Assembly (NCBI RefSeq): GCF_003481705.1
Contig: NZ_QULN01000002.1
Location: forward strand, 248,001-312,000
Length of the DNA stretch: 64,000 nt
Reading direction: 5' to 3'
Origin: Butyricicoccus sp. OM04-18BH
GTDB taxonomy: Bacteria > Bacillota > Clostridia > Oscillospirales > Butyricicoccaceae
Position 1 is the first letter of the stretch. Each line of letters begins with the position of its first letter. A model generated the notes under the pieces. That model was not told the DNA's origin, made no database searches, and was given only the letters and a program-made list of their open reading frames with translations. A program made the position numbers and the translations under genes. Below are positions 1 to 9,231 of this stretch, in pieces.

Positions 1-68
1 ATTGCCTGAGAGTACGGGCCTACTGCTGCCGGTGCGAGGTCGGTGTGAAGGACTTCCTTGATAGCCAT
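1..68 (-). CDS. ridA: RidA/YjgF-family enamine deaminase, N-terminus only
   Basis: Partial gene running off the left edge; only the first 22 codons are present. They include APAAVGPYSQA, the conserved N-terminal signature of the RidA (YjgF/L-PSP) family, which hydrolyses reactive enamines/imines released by PLP enzymes. The ATG at 66-68 is preceded by a good AAGGAGA ribosome site. It follows typA on the same strand. The family call is firm for so short a piece; substrate is not visible. Confidence 0.8.
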   Translation of the reverse strand, partial: MAIKEVLHTDLAPAAVGPYSQA

Positions 69-136
69 AATAATGGTTCTCCTTTTATATCTTTTATTTT
101 TGAAACAAATTTAGAAATGTGTATCCACGCAGCAGC

Positions 137-1963
137 TTACTTCTTACCGCCCTTGGTCTTTTTCAGACGCTCGGTGTTGGACAGAACGCGCTTGCGCATA
201 CGGATGCTCTCCGGGGTGATCTCGAGCAGCTCGTCGTCCGAAATGAACTCAAGCGCAGCCTCGATGGACATCTGACGCGGCGGAATAAGGCGCAGCGCAT
301 CATCCGAACCGGAAGCACGCATATTGGTCAGCTGCTTCTTCTTGCATACGTTTACAGCCATATCCTCACCGCGCGGGTTTTCGCCGACGATCATGCCTTC
401 GTATACCATCGTGCCGGGGGCGATGAACAGCGGGCCGCGCTCCTGCGCGTTAAACAGGCCATAGCCAACTGCCTCACCGGTCTCAAAGGCGATCAGCGAA
501 CCGGTGGTACGCTTCTGGATGTCGCCCTTGTACGGCTGATAGCTGTTAAAGACAGAGGACATAACGCCTTCGCCCTTGGTGTCGGTCAGGAATTCGGTTC
601 GATAACCGAACAGGCCGCGTGCGGGGATAATGAACTCGAGGCGCATACGGTCAGCACCCTTCGGATTCATGGAGACCAGCTCGCCCTTACGGGAGCCCAT
701 CTTCTCCATAATGGAGCCGACAGCGTCAGCCGGAACGTCAGCGATCATGCGCTCCATCGGCTCGCAGGTCTTGCCGTCGATCTCCTTGAGCAGAGCCTTC
801 GGTGCGCCGACCTGAAACTCATAGCCCTCACGGCGCAGGTTCTCGATCAGGATGGACAGATGCATCTCACCGCGGCCGCATACGCGGAATGCGTCAGTGG
901 TATCGGTTTCGTTAACGCGCAGAGATACGTCCTTGAGCAGCTCACGGAACAGACGCTCGCGCAGATGACGGGAGGTGACAAACTTGCCCTCGCGGCCGGC
1001 AAACGGAGAGTCATTGACCATGAAGGTCATCTCGACCGTCGGCTCGGAGATCTTAACGAACGGCAGAGCCTCAACGTGCTCCGGGTCGCACAGGGTCTCG
1101 CCGATGGTGACGCCTTCGATGCCGGAGAAGCAGACGATCTCGCCGGCCTGCGCCTCTTCGATCGGCTGACGGCCCAGCTCCTCGATGGAGTACAGGGTAA
1201 CGAGCTTTGCGTTGTACGGCTTGGTGTTGCCATGGTAGTCGCAGACCGTGACCTGCTGACCGACCTTCATCGAGCCGCGCTCGATACGGCCGATGCCGAT
1301 GCGGCCGACATATTCGTTGTAGTCGATAGAGGAAACGAGCATCTGGGTCGGGCCCTCGGTGTCAACGTGCGGCGCCGGGATATGCTCGAGGATCTGCTCG
1401 AACAGCGGGGTCAGATCCTTGCCCTCTACGTTCGGAGACATAGATGCAGTGCCGGCACGGCCGGAGCAGTATACGATCGGGCTGTCAAGCTGCTCGTCGG
1501 TTGCATCGAGGTTGAGCAGCAGCTCAAGAACCTCGTCGCCGATCTCGTTCAGACGGGCGTCCGGACGGTCGATCTTGTTGATCGCGATGATGATCTTGTG
1601 GCCGAATTCAAGTGCCTTCTGAAGAACGAAACGGGTCTGCGGCATCGGGCCCTCTGCTGCGTCGACCAGCAGGACAACACCGTCTACCATCTTGAGGATA
1701 CGCTCTACCTCGCCGGAAAAGTCCGCGTGGCCCGGGGTGTCGACGATATTGATCTTGACGCCCTTGTAGTGTACCGAGGTATTCTTGGCCAGAATGGTAA
1801 TGCCGCGCTCACGCTCGATGTCGCCGGAGTCCATGACGCGCTCCTCTACCACCTGATTTTCGCGGAAAGCACCGGCCTGCTTGAGCATCTGGTCAACCAG
1901 GGTGGTCTTGCCGTGGTCGACGTGCGCGATGATGGCGATGTTGCGTAAATCGTTTCGGATCAT
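137..1963 (-). CDS. typA: Ribosome-associated GTPase TypA/BipA
   Basis: 608-residue translational GTPase of the elongation-factor superfamily, which binds the ribosome and helps 50S assembly and stress adaptation. The G1 loop AHVDHGKTT is at residues 13-21, followed by DTPGH (G3) and NKID (G4), then EF-G-like domains and the BipA-specific C-terminal domain (for example [15 protein letters not shown]). I start at the ATG at 1961-1963 because a GGAGG lies 7 nt upstream; an upstream in-frame codon would only add nine unconserved residues. Full family length. A promoter is visible upstream. Confidence 0.97.
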   Translation of the reverse strand: MIRNDLRNIAIIAHVDHGKTTLVDQMLKQAGAFRENQVVEERVMDSGDIERERGITILAKNTSVHYKGVKINIVDTPGHADFSGEVERILKMVDGVVLLVDAAEGPMPQTRFVLQKALEFGHKIIIAINKIDRPDARLNEIGDEVLELLLNLDATDEQLDSPIVYCSGRAGTASMSPNVEGKDLTPLFEQILEHIPAPHVDTEGPTQMLVSSIDYNEYVGRIGIGRIERGSMKVGQQVTVCDYHGNTKPYNAKLVTLYSIEELGRQPIEEAQAGEIVCFSGIEGVTIGETLCDPEHVEALPFVKISEPTVEMTFMVNDSPFAGREGKFVTSRHLRERLFRELLKDVSLRVNETDTTDAFRVCGRGEMHLSILIENLRREGYEFQVGAPKALLKEIDGKTCEPMERMIADVPADAVGSIMEKMGSRKGELVSMNPKGADRMRLEFIIPARGLFGYRTEFLTDTKGEGVMSSVFNSYQPYKGDIQKRTTGSLIAFETGEAVGYGLFNAQERGPLFIAPGTMVYEGMIVGENPRGEDMAVNVCKKKQLTNMRASGSDDALRLIPPRQMSIEAALEFISDDELLEITPESIRMRKRVLSNTERLKKTKGGKK

Positions 1964-2005
1964 ATATATTCCTCCATTATTAAAGGTCATTTTCGTACAT
2001 CATCT

Positions 2006-2034
2006 ATTATACTTGTTTTTCTGCTTGTTTTCTA
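2006..2034 (-). promoter_or_regulatory. Candidate promoter of typA
   Basis: A perfect TATAAT on the minus strand (2006-2011) with a 17-bp spacer from TAGAAA (2029-2034, 4/6 to consensus), about 40 bp before the typA start. Sequence match only. Confidence 0.5.
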
Positions 2035-2149
2035 CCTGTTTTATCGTCAAAATTATGATAATTTCTGCGTGAATTTCTGTAAACTTTTGCGTGACCCCTT
2101 TGGTACACTGTTTTTCATTTCCGGTTCTGCAAAAAATGTACGCGAAATG

Positions 2150-2178
2150 TGGAAATTTTCTGCGACTTATGCTATAAT
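2150..2178 (+). promoter_or_regulatory. Candidate extended -10 promoter of rfbA
   Basis: TGCTATAAT (-10 at 2173-2178, with the extended TG) and a weak -35 TGGAAA at 2150-2155, 17-bp spacer, 33 bp before rfbA. Confidence 0.55.
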
Positions 2179-2211
2179 GGCAGTGCAATCTATGAATGAC
2201 GAGGAAATAAC

Positions 2212-3069
2212 ATGAAAGGTATTATTCTTGCCGCGGGCAAAGGCTCACGTCTTTACCCCATGACACGCCCGGTCTGCAAGCCCTTGCTTCCGGTATACGA
2301 TAAGCCGATGATTTATTATCCCCTTGCTGTGCTGCTGGAGGCAGGGATCCGGGACATTCTGATTATCATTCCCCCCGGAGAGGAAGGCCCGTTTTACCGT
2401 CTGCTCGGCTCGGGCGGACGTCTCGGCGTTAACATCACCTACGAGGTACAGGAGGTCGCGCGCGGCATTGCGGACGCCCTGCTGATCGGCTCGCAGTTTA
2501 TCGGAAACGATGATGTCTGCCTCGTACTCGGCGACAACATCTTTTATTCTCCGAAATTCGGCGGCTATCTCGAGCAGGCTCTTCAGCACCGTGAGGGCGC
2601 CTGTGTATTCGGCTATTATGTGGATGATCCGCGTGCGTTCGGCGTTGTCGAGTTCGATGCACAGGGCCGCGCTGTCTCCATCGAGGAGAAGCCGCGCTAT
2701 CCGAAGTCGAACTATATTATTCCGGGTCTGTACTTCTATGACAACAGCGTCATAGAGATTGCGCGCAATCTGGAGCCTTCCGCACGTGGTGAGCTTGAGA
2801 TTACGGACGTCAACCTGGAGTATATGCGTCGCGAGCAGCTGCATGTAGTCAAGCTCGACCGTGATTTTGTCTGGCTCGATGCCGGCACGGCGGACAGCCT
2901 GCTCTACTCCGCGCAGGAGGTCAAGCGTGTACAGGATGCGACCGGACGCTATATTGCCTGCCCCGAAGAAATCGCATACCGCCGCGGCTATATCGACCAG
3001 AAAACCGTGCTGCGCCATGCCGCAGAGCTCGATAAGACGCTGTACGGACGCTATCTGGAATGTCTGTAA
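2212..3069 (+). CDS. rfbA: Glucose-1-phosphate thymidylyltransferase
   Basis: 285 residues, the usual RfbA length. Makes dTDP-glucose from dTTP and glucose-1-phosphate, the first step to dTDP-rhamnose and other deoxysugars for surface polysaccharide. The nucleotide-binding signature LAAGKGSRLYPMT begins at residue 6, followed by KPLLPVYDKPMIYYPL and the product loop VLGDNIFY. Gly-rich loop, Asp and Lys residues of the family are intact. The other rml genes are not in this window; the next gene (yjbQ) is unrelated, so the pathway partners must lie elsewhere. Confidence 0.95.
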   Translation: MKGIILAAGKGSRLYPMTRPVCKPLLPVYDKPMIYYPLAVLLEAGIRDILIIIPPGEEGPFYRLLGSGGRLGVNITYEVQEVARGIADALLIGSQFIGNDDVCLVLGDNIFYSPKFGGYLEQALQHREGACVFGYYVDDPRAFGVVEFDAQGRAVSIEEKPRYPKSNYIIPGLYFYDNSVIEIARNLEPSARGELEITDVNLEYMRREQLHVVKLDRDFVWLDAGTADSLLYSAQEVKRVQDATGRYIACPEEIAYRRGYIDQKTVLRHAAELDKTLYGRYLECL

Positions 3070-3105
3070 CCTACACCGAGATCTGACAGGATTGGAGAGA
3101 TTATA

Positions 3106-3558
3106 ATGCCGGTTTACACAGAAACAAAAACCTACCGCACCAAGGCTCACATGGGTATGATCGATGTGACCGATGACTTCCGCGCAGCGGTGCAGAACGC
3201 CTGCCGCAACACCGGGATGAAGTCCGGCACGATCACCGGCTTTACGACCGGCGGCGTTGCAGGTCTGACAACGCTCGAATTTGAGCCGGGCATGGTCTAT
3301 CACGACCTCAAGGCTGCGATGGATGTCTTTTCGCCCTATCGCGACGAAAACGGCCGTGTGATCTATTACCATCATCATGATACCTGGCACGATGACAACG
3401 GCTCGTCGCATATTAAGGCGGCTCTCCTCAGCCCGTTCATCGTCATCCCTTTCGTCAACGGCGAGATTACGATCGGCCCGTGGCAGAATCTGACGCTCGT
3501 TGAGTGCGATACGAGAGATCGTACGCGCGACATCGTTTTTCAGGTAATGGGCGAATAA
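3106..3558 (+). CDS. yjbQ: YjbQ family (UPF0047) protein
   Basis: 150 residues matching the YjbQ/UPF0047 family throughout: the metal/ligand-binding HHHDTWHDDNGSSH block near residues 90-105 and the C-terminal WQNLTLVECDTRDR. E. coli YjbQ has weak thiamine-phosphate synthase activity and the family is sometimes annotated as a secondary thiamine-phosphate synthase. That is of interest because the thiamine operon at 23.4-29 kb has no thiE, but the link is inference. It lies 36 bp after rfbA and ends at a strong terminator. Confidence 0.88.
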   Translation: MPVYTETKTYRTKAHMGMIDVTDDFRAAVQNACRNTGMKSGTITGFTTGGVAGLTTLEFEPGMVYHDLKAAMDVFSPYRDENGRVIYYHHHDTWHDDNGSSHIKAALLSPFIVIPFVNGEITIGPWQNLTLVECDTRDRTRDIVFQVMGE

Positions 3559-3576
3559 ACGCATATCAGAAACGCG

Positions 3577-3606
3577 AAAAGGCACGCCGTCTGGCGTGCC
3601 TTTTTT
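3577..3606 (+). terminator. Rho-independent terminator after yjbQ
   Basis: Perfect 8-bp stem GGCACGCC/GGCGTGCC (3581-3600) with a GTCT loop and six T. It lies between convergent yjbQ and acpP; the A-tract is short, so activity on the minus strand is uncertain. Two further small hairpins (3612-3646) precede the acpP stop. Confidence 0.85.
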
Positions 3607-3649
3607 ACTTTGCGAAGCAGCGGATGCTTCAAAAGCAAACGCTTTTGAA

Positions 3650-3874
3650 TTACTGATGTGCCTCGATGTAGTTTACGATGTCACCGATGGTGCTCATCTT
3701 TGCAGCTTCTTCGTCCTCGATGGTGACACCGAAGTTCTCCTCGAGATCCATCATCAGCTCAACTACGTCCAGAGAGTCAGCGTTCAGATCCTCCTTGACC
3801 TTGGTCTCCATGGTCATGGTGGAAGCATCAGCGTCGAACTTGTCAGCGAGAATTTCGCATACCTTTTCAAACAT
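3650..3874 (-). CDS. acpP: Acyl carrier protein
   Basis: 74-residue acidic protein with the phosphopantetheine site NADSLD; Ser34 is the attachment residue. It carries the growing acyl chain for every Fab enzyme in this operon. It is the last gene of the fab-acc operon, starting 5 bp after accA ends. Placing acpP at the distal end after accA is unusual compared with the common fabD-fabG-acpP-fabF order, but it stays in the same transcription unit. Confidence 0.97.
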   Translation of the reverse strand: MFEKVCEILADKFDADASTMTMETKVKEDLNADSLDVVELMMDLEENFGVTIEDEEAAKMSTIGDIVNYIEAHQ

Positions 3875-3879
3875 TGGGG

Positions 3880-4698
3880 TTACACTCCTTCATTTTGATC
3901 TTGATTTATTGTTCTGAAAACTCCGATTTTACGGAATTTTTCATACCGTTTCTCGAGCATCACTTCGATGCTCGGCTCCGCAGACAGCTCTGCGAGCTGG
4001 TCGCGCAGCGTGCGCGCAACATTACGCATCAGCTGGGCATTGGACGAGCCTTCCTGAATAATGCCTTCGATCATGCCGAAGCTGTACAGATCCTGCGCGG
4101 TAATATGCAGGGTATCTGCGGCCTCCGCCTCGCGCGTCGGGTCCTTCCAGAGAATAGAAGCACAGCCGCGCGGCGAAATGACCGAATACAGCGCGTTTTC
4201 AAGCATGAGTACACGGTCAGCAACCGCGAGCGCAAGTGCGCCGCCGGAGCCGCCCTCGCCGGTCACGATTGAGATGACCGGAGTCTTGAGCTCGATGAAC
4301 TCATACAGGCAGCGTGCGATCGCTTCGCCCTGGCCGCGTTCCTCCGCGCCTACGCCGCAGAATGCACCGCCGGTATCGACAAAATTGATGACCGGTCGAT
4401 GAAATTTCTCAGCCTCGTGCGCGAGACGCAGCGCCTTTCGGTATCCCTCAGGATGTGCCATGCCGAAGTTCGCGTCCATGTTCTGTTCGATGGTGCGGCC
4501 CTTGCGATGACCGATCACGGTCACAGGGGTACCGCCGAAATAGCCGATGCCGCCCAGAATCGCGTGGTCGTCACCGAAATAACGGTCGCCGTGCAGCTCG
4601 ATGAAATCGTCAAACAGCTCGTCGATATAATCGGTCAGCATCGGTCGTTTGGTATCATGAATGATACGCATTTTTTCGCTTGCCGGTCTGTCAGTCAC
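3880..4698 (-). CDS. accA: Acetyl-CoA carboxylase carboxyltransferase alpha subunit
   Basis: 272 residues. With AccD it transfers the carboxyl group from carboxybiotin to acetyl-CoA, giving malonyl-CoA. Conserved ELHGDRYFGDDHAILGG and the oxyanion region TGEGGSGGALAL are present. I choose the GTG at 4696-4698: it gives the N-terminus expected from relatives (TDRPASEKMRIIHD) and overlaps the accD stop by 8 nt, which fits translational coupling. The first ATG downstream (4669-4671) would trim nine residues. Short form without the long N-terminal helix of proteobacterial AccA. Confidence 0.94.
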   Translation of the reverse strand: MTDRPASEKMRIIHDTKRPMLTDYIDELFDDFIELHGDRYFGDDHAILGGIGYFGGTPVTVIGHRKGRTIEQNMDANFGMAHPEGYRKALRLAHEAEKFHRPVINFVDTGGAFCGVGAEERGQGEAIARCLYEFIELKTPVISIVTGEGGSGGALALAVADRVLMLENALYSVISPRGCASILWKDPTREAEAADTLHITAQDLYSFGMIEGIIQEGSSNAQLMRNVARTLRDQLAELSAEPSIEVMLEKRYEKFRKIGVFRTINQDQNEGV

Positions 4699-5569
4699 GT
4701 TTCCACACCTGCCATTTCTTTGCCTTGGGATTGCAATGCAGTCGGAGCAGCTTTTCAAGCGTTTCCTTTAATTGATTACGCGGAACTATTTTATCACAGA
4801 AACCGTGTGAAAGCAAGAATTCCGACGATTGAAAATCATCCGGCAGTGTCTGACCAATCGTGCCCTCAATAACGCGGCGGCCGGCAAAGCCGACGACTGT
4901 GCGGGGCTCTGCAAGAATGATGTCGCCGAGCATGGCGAACGACGCGGTTACGCCGCCCGTTGTCGGGTCGGTCAGCACGGTGATATACAGCAGACCGGCG
5001 TCCGAATGACGGCGCGCCGCTGCACTTACTTTCGCCATCTGAAGCAGAGAAAACATGCCCTCCTGCATACGGGCGCCGCCCGAGCAGGTAAACAGCACGA
5101 CCGGCAGTCCCTTTTCAGTGGCATACTCGAACAGACGGGTCAGCTTTTCGCCGACGACCGAACCCATGGATGCCATCATGAAATGACTGTCCATCACACC
5201 AAGCGCAGTCTCCACACCGCCGATCTTGCAGACACCGGTCTTGACTGCATCAGGCATGCCGACCTTTTCGGCAAGCTCCTTTGTCTTGTCCGAATAACCC
5301 GGGAAGTGAATCGGGTCTGCGGATGCAAGATCGCCGTATAGCTCCTCGAAGGTGTCCTTATCCGCGATCTGACGGATGCGGGTACGGGCCAGCAGGCGGC
5401 CGTAGCGGCCACAGTGCGGGCACACATACAGATTCTTGCCGTAGGCGTAGGCCTTCAGCTCGGCGCCGCAGCCCTTGCAGGTGACGACCTTGTTGGTGGT
5501 CTCTTCCCCCTGCGGTTTGAGTTCCATGGAGGTCTCGCGCGTTTTCTGGAACAGGTCGATCAGACCCAT
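4691..5569 (-). CDS. accD: Acetyl-CoA carboxylase carboxyltransferase beta subunit
   Basis: 292 residues. Partner of AccA. The N-terminal four-cysteine zinc finger (CKGCGAEL then YVCPHCGRYG, about residues 31-55) and the carboxyltransferase core (FTCSGGARMQEG, DPTTGGVTASFA) are intact. Start at the ATG at 5567-5569 with GGAGG 8 nt upstream; a codon 21 nt further up would put the ribosome site inside the gene. The 3' end overlaps accA. Confidence 0.96.
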   Translation of the reverse strand: MGLIDLFQKTRETSMELKPQGEETTNKVVTCKGCGAELKAYAYGKNLYVCPHCGRYGRLLARTRIRQIADKDTFEELYGDLASADPIHFPGYSDKTKELAEKVGMPDAVKTGVCKIGGVETALGVMDSHFMMASMGSVVGEKLTRLFEYATEKGLPVVLFTCSGGARMQEGMFSLLQMAKVSAAARRHSDAGLLYITVLTDPTTGGVTASFAMLGDIILAEPRTVVGFAGRRVIEGTIGQTLPDDFQSSEFLLSHGFCDKIVPRNQLKETLEKLLRLHCNPKAKKWQVWKRD

Positions 5570-5627
5570 ACTTACTCCCTCCCTATTCATCTGCGGTCAA
5601 TCGCTGATAAGCGAAAGAGCCGCCGTT

Positions 5628-6974
5628 TTATTGATCGAAATCGCCATTTGCGATTGAATTAACATTGAAGTTGGCGTCAACGAACGCCTTGGAGCACAGA
5701 ATGTGCATCTGGTAGTCCGTGCCGGTCACGACGCCCTCGAACAGCGTTTCCGCGAGCGCGCGGCGCATGCGGTCGATGGCCTGTGTGCGATCCGAGCCAT
5801 AGACGATCAGCTTGCCGATCATCGAGTCGTAGAACGGCGGGATTTTGTATCCCTGATATGCCGCAGAATCCACGCGCACGCCCGGTCCGCCCGGCAGATG
5901 CAGGGAGACCAGAGTGCCCGGACAGGGCGCAAAGTTGCGAGACGGGTCCTCGGCATTGATGCGGCATTCGATCGCATGACCGCGCATAACGAGATCCTCC
6001 TGCTTGAAGGAAATCGGCTCGCCTGCCGCGATGCGAAGCTGCTCGCAGACGAGATCAACGCCAGTCACCTGCTCGGTGACCGGATGCTCGACCTGAATGC
6101 GGGTGTTCATCTCACAGAAATAGAAATTGCGGTCGTTATCGACCAGAAATTCGATCGTGCCTGCGCTGCGGTAGCCGACGCGCTTTGCCAGCGCGACAGC
6201 CGCGCTCGTCATCTTTTCGCGAAGCTCGGGCGTGACGAATGCCGACGGGCATTCCTCAATGAGCTTCTGATGGCGGCGCTGTACCGAGCACTCACGCTCG
6301 AACAGATGAACCACATTACCCAGACTGTCGCCCAGGATCTGCACCTCAATGTGTCGCGGATTGTGGATATATTTTTCCATATACAGACGGCCGTCGCCGA
6401 AGTTCGCTACTGCCTCAGCCGCTGCACTGTCGTAGGCATCCTTGAGATCCTTGACGCTGAGCGCCACACGGATACCCTTGCCGCCGCCGCCGGAGGCCGC
6501 CTTGAGCATGACCGGATAACCGATGCGCTCCGCCTCGCTGATCGCTTCATCAAAGTCGCGCAGAGGGCCGTCCGTGCCGAGCGCGACCGGAACACCGGCC
6601 GCGATGGCGTTGCGCTTGGCCTCCGACTTGTCGCCCATCAGACGGATGGTCGCAGCAGTCGGGCCGATAAACGCAAGGCCTGCCTGCGTAGTCCGCTCTG
6701 CAAAATCCGGATTTTCGGATAGAAAACCGAAGCCCGGATGGATCGCCTGACAGCCGGACGCAAGCGCCGCCGAAATGATGTTGTCCATGTTCAGATAGCT
6801 TTCCGCCGCGCGCGCAGGACCGATGCAAACTGCCTCGTCCGCGATCTGCGCATGGAGCGCCTCGCGGTCAGCCTCGGAATAGACCGCGACCGAAATGATG
6901 CCGAGGTCGCGGCACGCCTGTATGATGCGAACTGCGATTTCGCCGCGGTTCGCGATGAGTACCTTTTGAAACAT
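5628..6974 (-). CDS. accC: Biotin carboxylase subunit of acetyl-CoA carboxylase
   Basis: 448 residues. ATP-dependent carboxylation of the biotin on AccB. ATP-grasp protein with N-terminal ANRGEIAVRII, the glycine-rich loop GGGGKGIRVA and the catalytic EMNTRIQVEHPVTE. Length and motifs are standard. It lies between fabZ (15 bp upstream) and accD (58 bp downstream) in the fatty-acid operon. Confidence 0.97.
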   Translation of the reverse strand: MFQKVLIANRGEIAVRIIQACRDLGIISVAVYSEADREALHAQIADEAVCIGPARAAESYLNMDNIISAALASGCQAIHPGFGFLSENPDFAERTTQAGLAFIGPTAATIRLMGDKSEAKRNAIAAGVPVALGTDGPLRDFDEAISEAERIGYPVMLKAASGGGGKGIRVALSVKDLKDAYDSAAAEAVANFGDGRLYMEKYIHNPRHIEVQILGDSLGNVVHLFERECSVQRRHQKLIEECPSAFVTPELREKMTSAAVALAKRVGYRSAGTIEFLVDNDRNFYFCEMNTRIQVEHPVTEQVTGVDLVCEQLRIAAGEPISFKQEDLVMRGHAIECRINAEDPSRNFAPCPGTLVSLHLPGGPGVRVDSAAYQGYKIPPFYDSMIGKLIVYGSDRTQAIDRMRRALAETLFEGVVTGTDYQMHILCSKAFVDANFNVNSIANGDFDQ

Positions 6975-6989
6975 TCGCTTAATCCTGCC

Positions 6990-7415
6990 TTAGTCCATGA
7001 TTACCATGCACTTGATCTCGGCCTCTGCGGCCTTCTGGTCGCCGACCCATGCGACGCCCTCCGCTACGGCCATCGGGCCGCGGCGCTTGGTGAAGTGCAC
7101 TTCAAGGCGCAGTGTATCGCCAGGCTTGGCCATGGCGCGGAACTTGGCCTTGTCGATGCCGGTGTAGACCGCAGTCTTGCCCTTGAACTCGGGCATGGAG
7201 AGCAGAGCGACGCCGCCCGCCTGCGCGAGCGCCTCCAGACGGAACACCGCCGGCATGATCGGATTTCCCGGGAAGTGTCCCTGGAAGAAGAATTCGTCGC
7301 CTGTCAGATGCAGCAGACCGATGACATGCTCCTCGTCCATCTCGACGATCTCGTCAACGAGCAACATCGGCGGACGGTGAGGAAGGATCTCCATGATCTG
7401 TTCTTTGTTCAGCAT
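6990..7415 (-). CDS. fabZ: 3-hydroxyacyl-ACP dehydratase FabZ
   Basis: 141 residues, hot-dog fold. Dehydrates 3-hydroxyacyl-ACP to trans-2-enoyl-ACP. The active-site helix FQGHFPGNPIMPAV with the catalytic His, and the N-terminal ILPHRPPMLLVD, are intact. The distal F-x-G turn and Ala/Glu positions look like the soluble FabZ type rather than FabA, so unsaturated fatty acid synthesis must use another route. Confidence 0.96.
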   Translation of the reverse strand: MLNKEQIMEILPHRPPMLLVDEIVEMDEEHVIGLLHLTGDEFFFQGHFPGNPIMPAVFRLEALAQAGGVALLSMPEFKGKTAVYTGIDKAKFRAMAKPGDTLRLEVHFTKRRGPMAVAEGVAWVGDQKAAEAEIKCMVIMD

Positions 7416-7464
7416 ATTATAATCCCTCTTTCATAAAAATGCAAGAGTCACTTAGTGATTTAAG

Positions 7465-7935
7465 TTACTCGATGATGCAGAGCAGCTGGTTGTACTCGAC
7501 CATATCGCCCGGCTGCACCATGATGCGGACGACCTTGCCGCTGCACGGAGCCTTGATCTCGTTCATGACCTTCATGGCCTCGATGATGCAGAGGGTGTCG
7601 CCCTCCTTGACCTCCTGACCGACCAGAACGAACGGCGGTTCATCCGGCGAGGGAGCAGAATAAAACGTGCCGACGAGCGGACTCTTGACCTGCGTACCGG
7701 CCGGAAGATCGTCCGCCGGTGCCGTTTCGGTCTCTGCTGCTGCGGCTGCCGCCGGTGCAGCGGATGCTGCCGGAGCAGCGGCTGCGGAAGGTGCAGCTGC
7801 GATGACGGGCGCCGGAGCGGCCGCTTTGATCTTAATCTTGACGCCCTCGAGCTCGATGGCAACCTCACCCAGCTTCTTCGAAGCGAGTGCATCCATCAGC
7901 TCAAGCGCAACCTTCTTGATTTCATTGATTTCCAT
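7465..7935 (-). CDS. accB: Biotin carboxyl carrier protein of acetyl-CoA carboxylase
   Basis: 156 residues. N-terminal helix (about 1-35), an Ala/Pro-rich flexible linker (about 36-80), and the C-terminal biotinyl domain with EAMKVMNEI; Lys122 is the biotin attachment site. It carries CO2 from AccC to AccAD. Sits between fabF and fabZ. Confidence 0.96.
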   Translation of the reverse strand: MEINEIKKVALELMDALASKKLGEVAIELEGVKIKIKAAAPAPVIAAAPSAAAAPAASAAPAAAAAAETETAPADDLPAGTQVKSPLVGTFYSAPSPDEPPFVLVGQEVKEGDTLCIIEAMKVMNEIKAPCSGKVVRIMVQPGDMVEYNQLLCIIE

Positions 7936-7944
7936 AATACCTCG

Positions 7945-9174
7945 TTACACCTTCTTGATCAGGATACATGCGTTGTGACCGCCGAAGCCGAGCGAGTTCG
8001 AAATTGCGACGTTGACCGGCATTTCGACCGCCTTGTTCGGGGTGATGTCCAGATCGCATTCCGGATCGGGCTCCTTGTAGCCGATGGTCGGCGGAACAAT
8101 GCCCTCGCGGATGGCCATGACGCACGCAATCGCCTCGACCGCAGCCGCGCCGCCCAGCAGATGGCCGGTCATGGACTTGGTGGAGGATACCTTAACCTTA
8201 TATGCTTCGTCACCGAACGCCTTCTTGATGGCGATGGTCTCGTATTTCTCGTTGAGCGGCGTGGAGGTGCCGTGCGCGTTGATATAGTCAACGTCGGCCG
8301 GAGTCAGACCGGCATCTTCAATGGCGCCGCGGATTGCATGCGCCGCTGCCTCGCCGTCCGGAGAGGGGCTGGTGATGTGATATGCGTCGCCGGATGCGCC
8401 GTAGCCCGCAACCTCTGCAAGAATGGTCGCGCCGCGCTGCTGCGCGTGGGTCAGGCTCTCGAGTACGAGACAGCCCGCACCCTCGCCCATGACAAAGCCG
8501 GAACGGCGTGCGTCAAACGGGATGGATGCTGCCGTCGGGTCGTCGCCCATGTGAACAGCCTTCATATTCTGGAAGCCTGCCATCGAGATCGGGATGATGC
8601 CGTTCTCGGTGCCGCCGCAGACAACAACGTCCTGGTATCCGTGACGGATGGCGCGCATTGCTTCACCGATGGAATGGTTGCCGGTCGCACATGCGGAAAC
8701 CGGGCAGAAATTCTCACCCTTGAAGCCGAAATGCATGGAGATATAAGCTGCCGCGATGTTGGCGATCATCTCCGGAATGGCGAACGGCGAAACGCGGCCG
8801 GGACCCTTTTCGTTCAGCTTCGGGACTTCCTGCTCGGCAACGTGCAGACCGCCTACGCCCGAGCCGAAGATAACGCCCGTGCGATAGGGATCGAAATTGC
8901 CTTCCTTGAGGCCCGCCTGCTCGACAGCCTGAATCGCTGCCGCCATTGCATAATGCACATTTGCGTCTGCGCGGCGCGCCTCACGCTTCTCCATATACTG
9001 AGTCGGGTCGAAGTCCTTGACCTCAGCACCCAGCTTTACCTTGAAATCGGACACATCAAACTTGGTGATCGGGCCGATGCCGCATTTGCCGGTCTTGAGC
9101 GATTCCCAAAACGTCGGCACGTCATTGCCGACCGGAGTGATAGCGCCCATGCCGGTGATTACTACACGTTCCAT
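7945..9174 (-). CDS. fabF: 3-oxoacyl-ACP synthase II
   Basis: 409 residues, condensing enzyme that elongates acyl-ACP with malonyl-ACP. The Cys-His-His triad is visible: SACATGN, AHGTSTPLN and TGHLLGGAAA. N-terminal VVITGMGAITPVG and C-terminal NSLGFGGHNA are typical. It starts 57 bp after fabG ends; that gap holds a perfect hairpin. Confidence 0.97.
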   Translation of the reverse strand: MERVVITGMGAITPVGNDVPTFWESLKTGKCGIGPITKFDVSDFKVKLGAEVKDFDPTQYMEKREARRADANVHYAMAAAIQAVEQAGLKEGNFDPYRTGVIFGSGVGGLHVAEQEVPKLNEKGPGRVSPFAIPEMIANIAAAYISMHFGFKGENFCPVSACATGNHSIGEAMRAIRHGYQDVVVCGGTENGIIPISMAGFQNMKAVHMGDDPTAASIPFDARRSGFVMGEGAGCLVLESLTHAQQRGATILAEVAGYGASGDAYHITSPSPDGEAAAHAIRGAIEDAGLTPADVDYINAHGTSTPLNEKYETIAIKKAFGDEAYKVKVSSTKSMTGHLLGGAAAVEAIACVMAIREGIVPPTIGYKEPDPECDLDITPNKAVEMPVNVAISNSLGFGGHNACILIKKV

Positions 9175-9202
9175 ATATTTGCTCCTTCATTCCAATATCG
9201 TA

Positions 9203-9223
9203 ACTGTGCAGCCACTGCACAGT
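9203..9223. repeat. Perfect intercistronic hairpin between fabG and fabF
   Basis: ACTGTGCAG, loop CCA, CTGCACAGT: nine perfect pairs with no T-tract, 29 bp before the fabF start in the transcribed direction. It may stabilise or process the polycistronic mRNA; function inferred only from position. Confidence 0.5.
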
Positions 9224-9231
9224 GTCAAATC

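Noticed and set aside
119..1948. 609-codon open frame on the plus strand opposite typA
   Set aside because: Exact antisense of a well-conserved gene, no ribosome site, biased composition; a product of the host codon bias.
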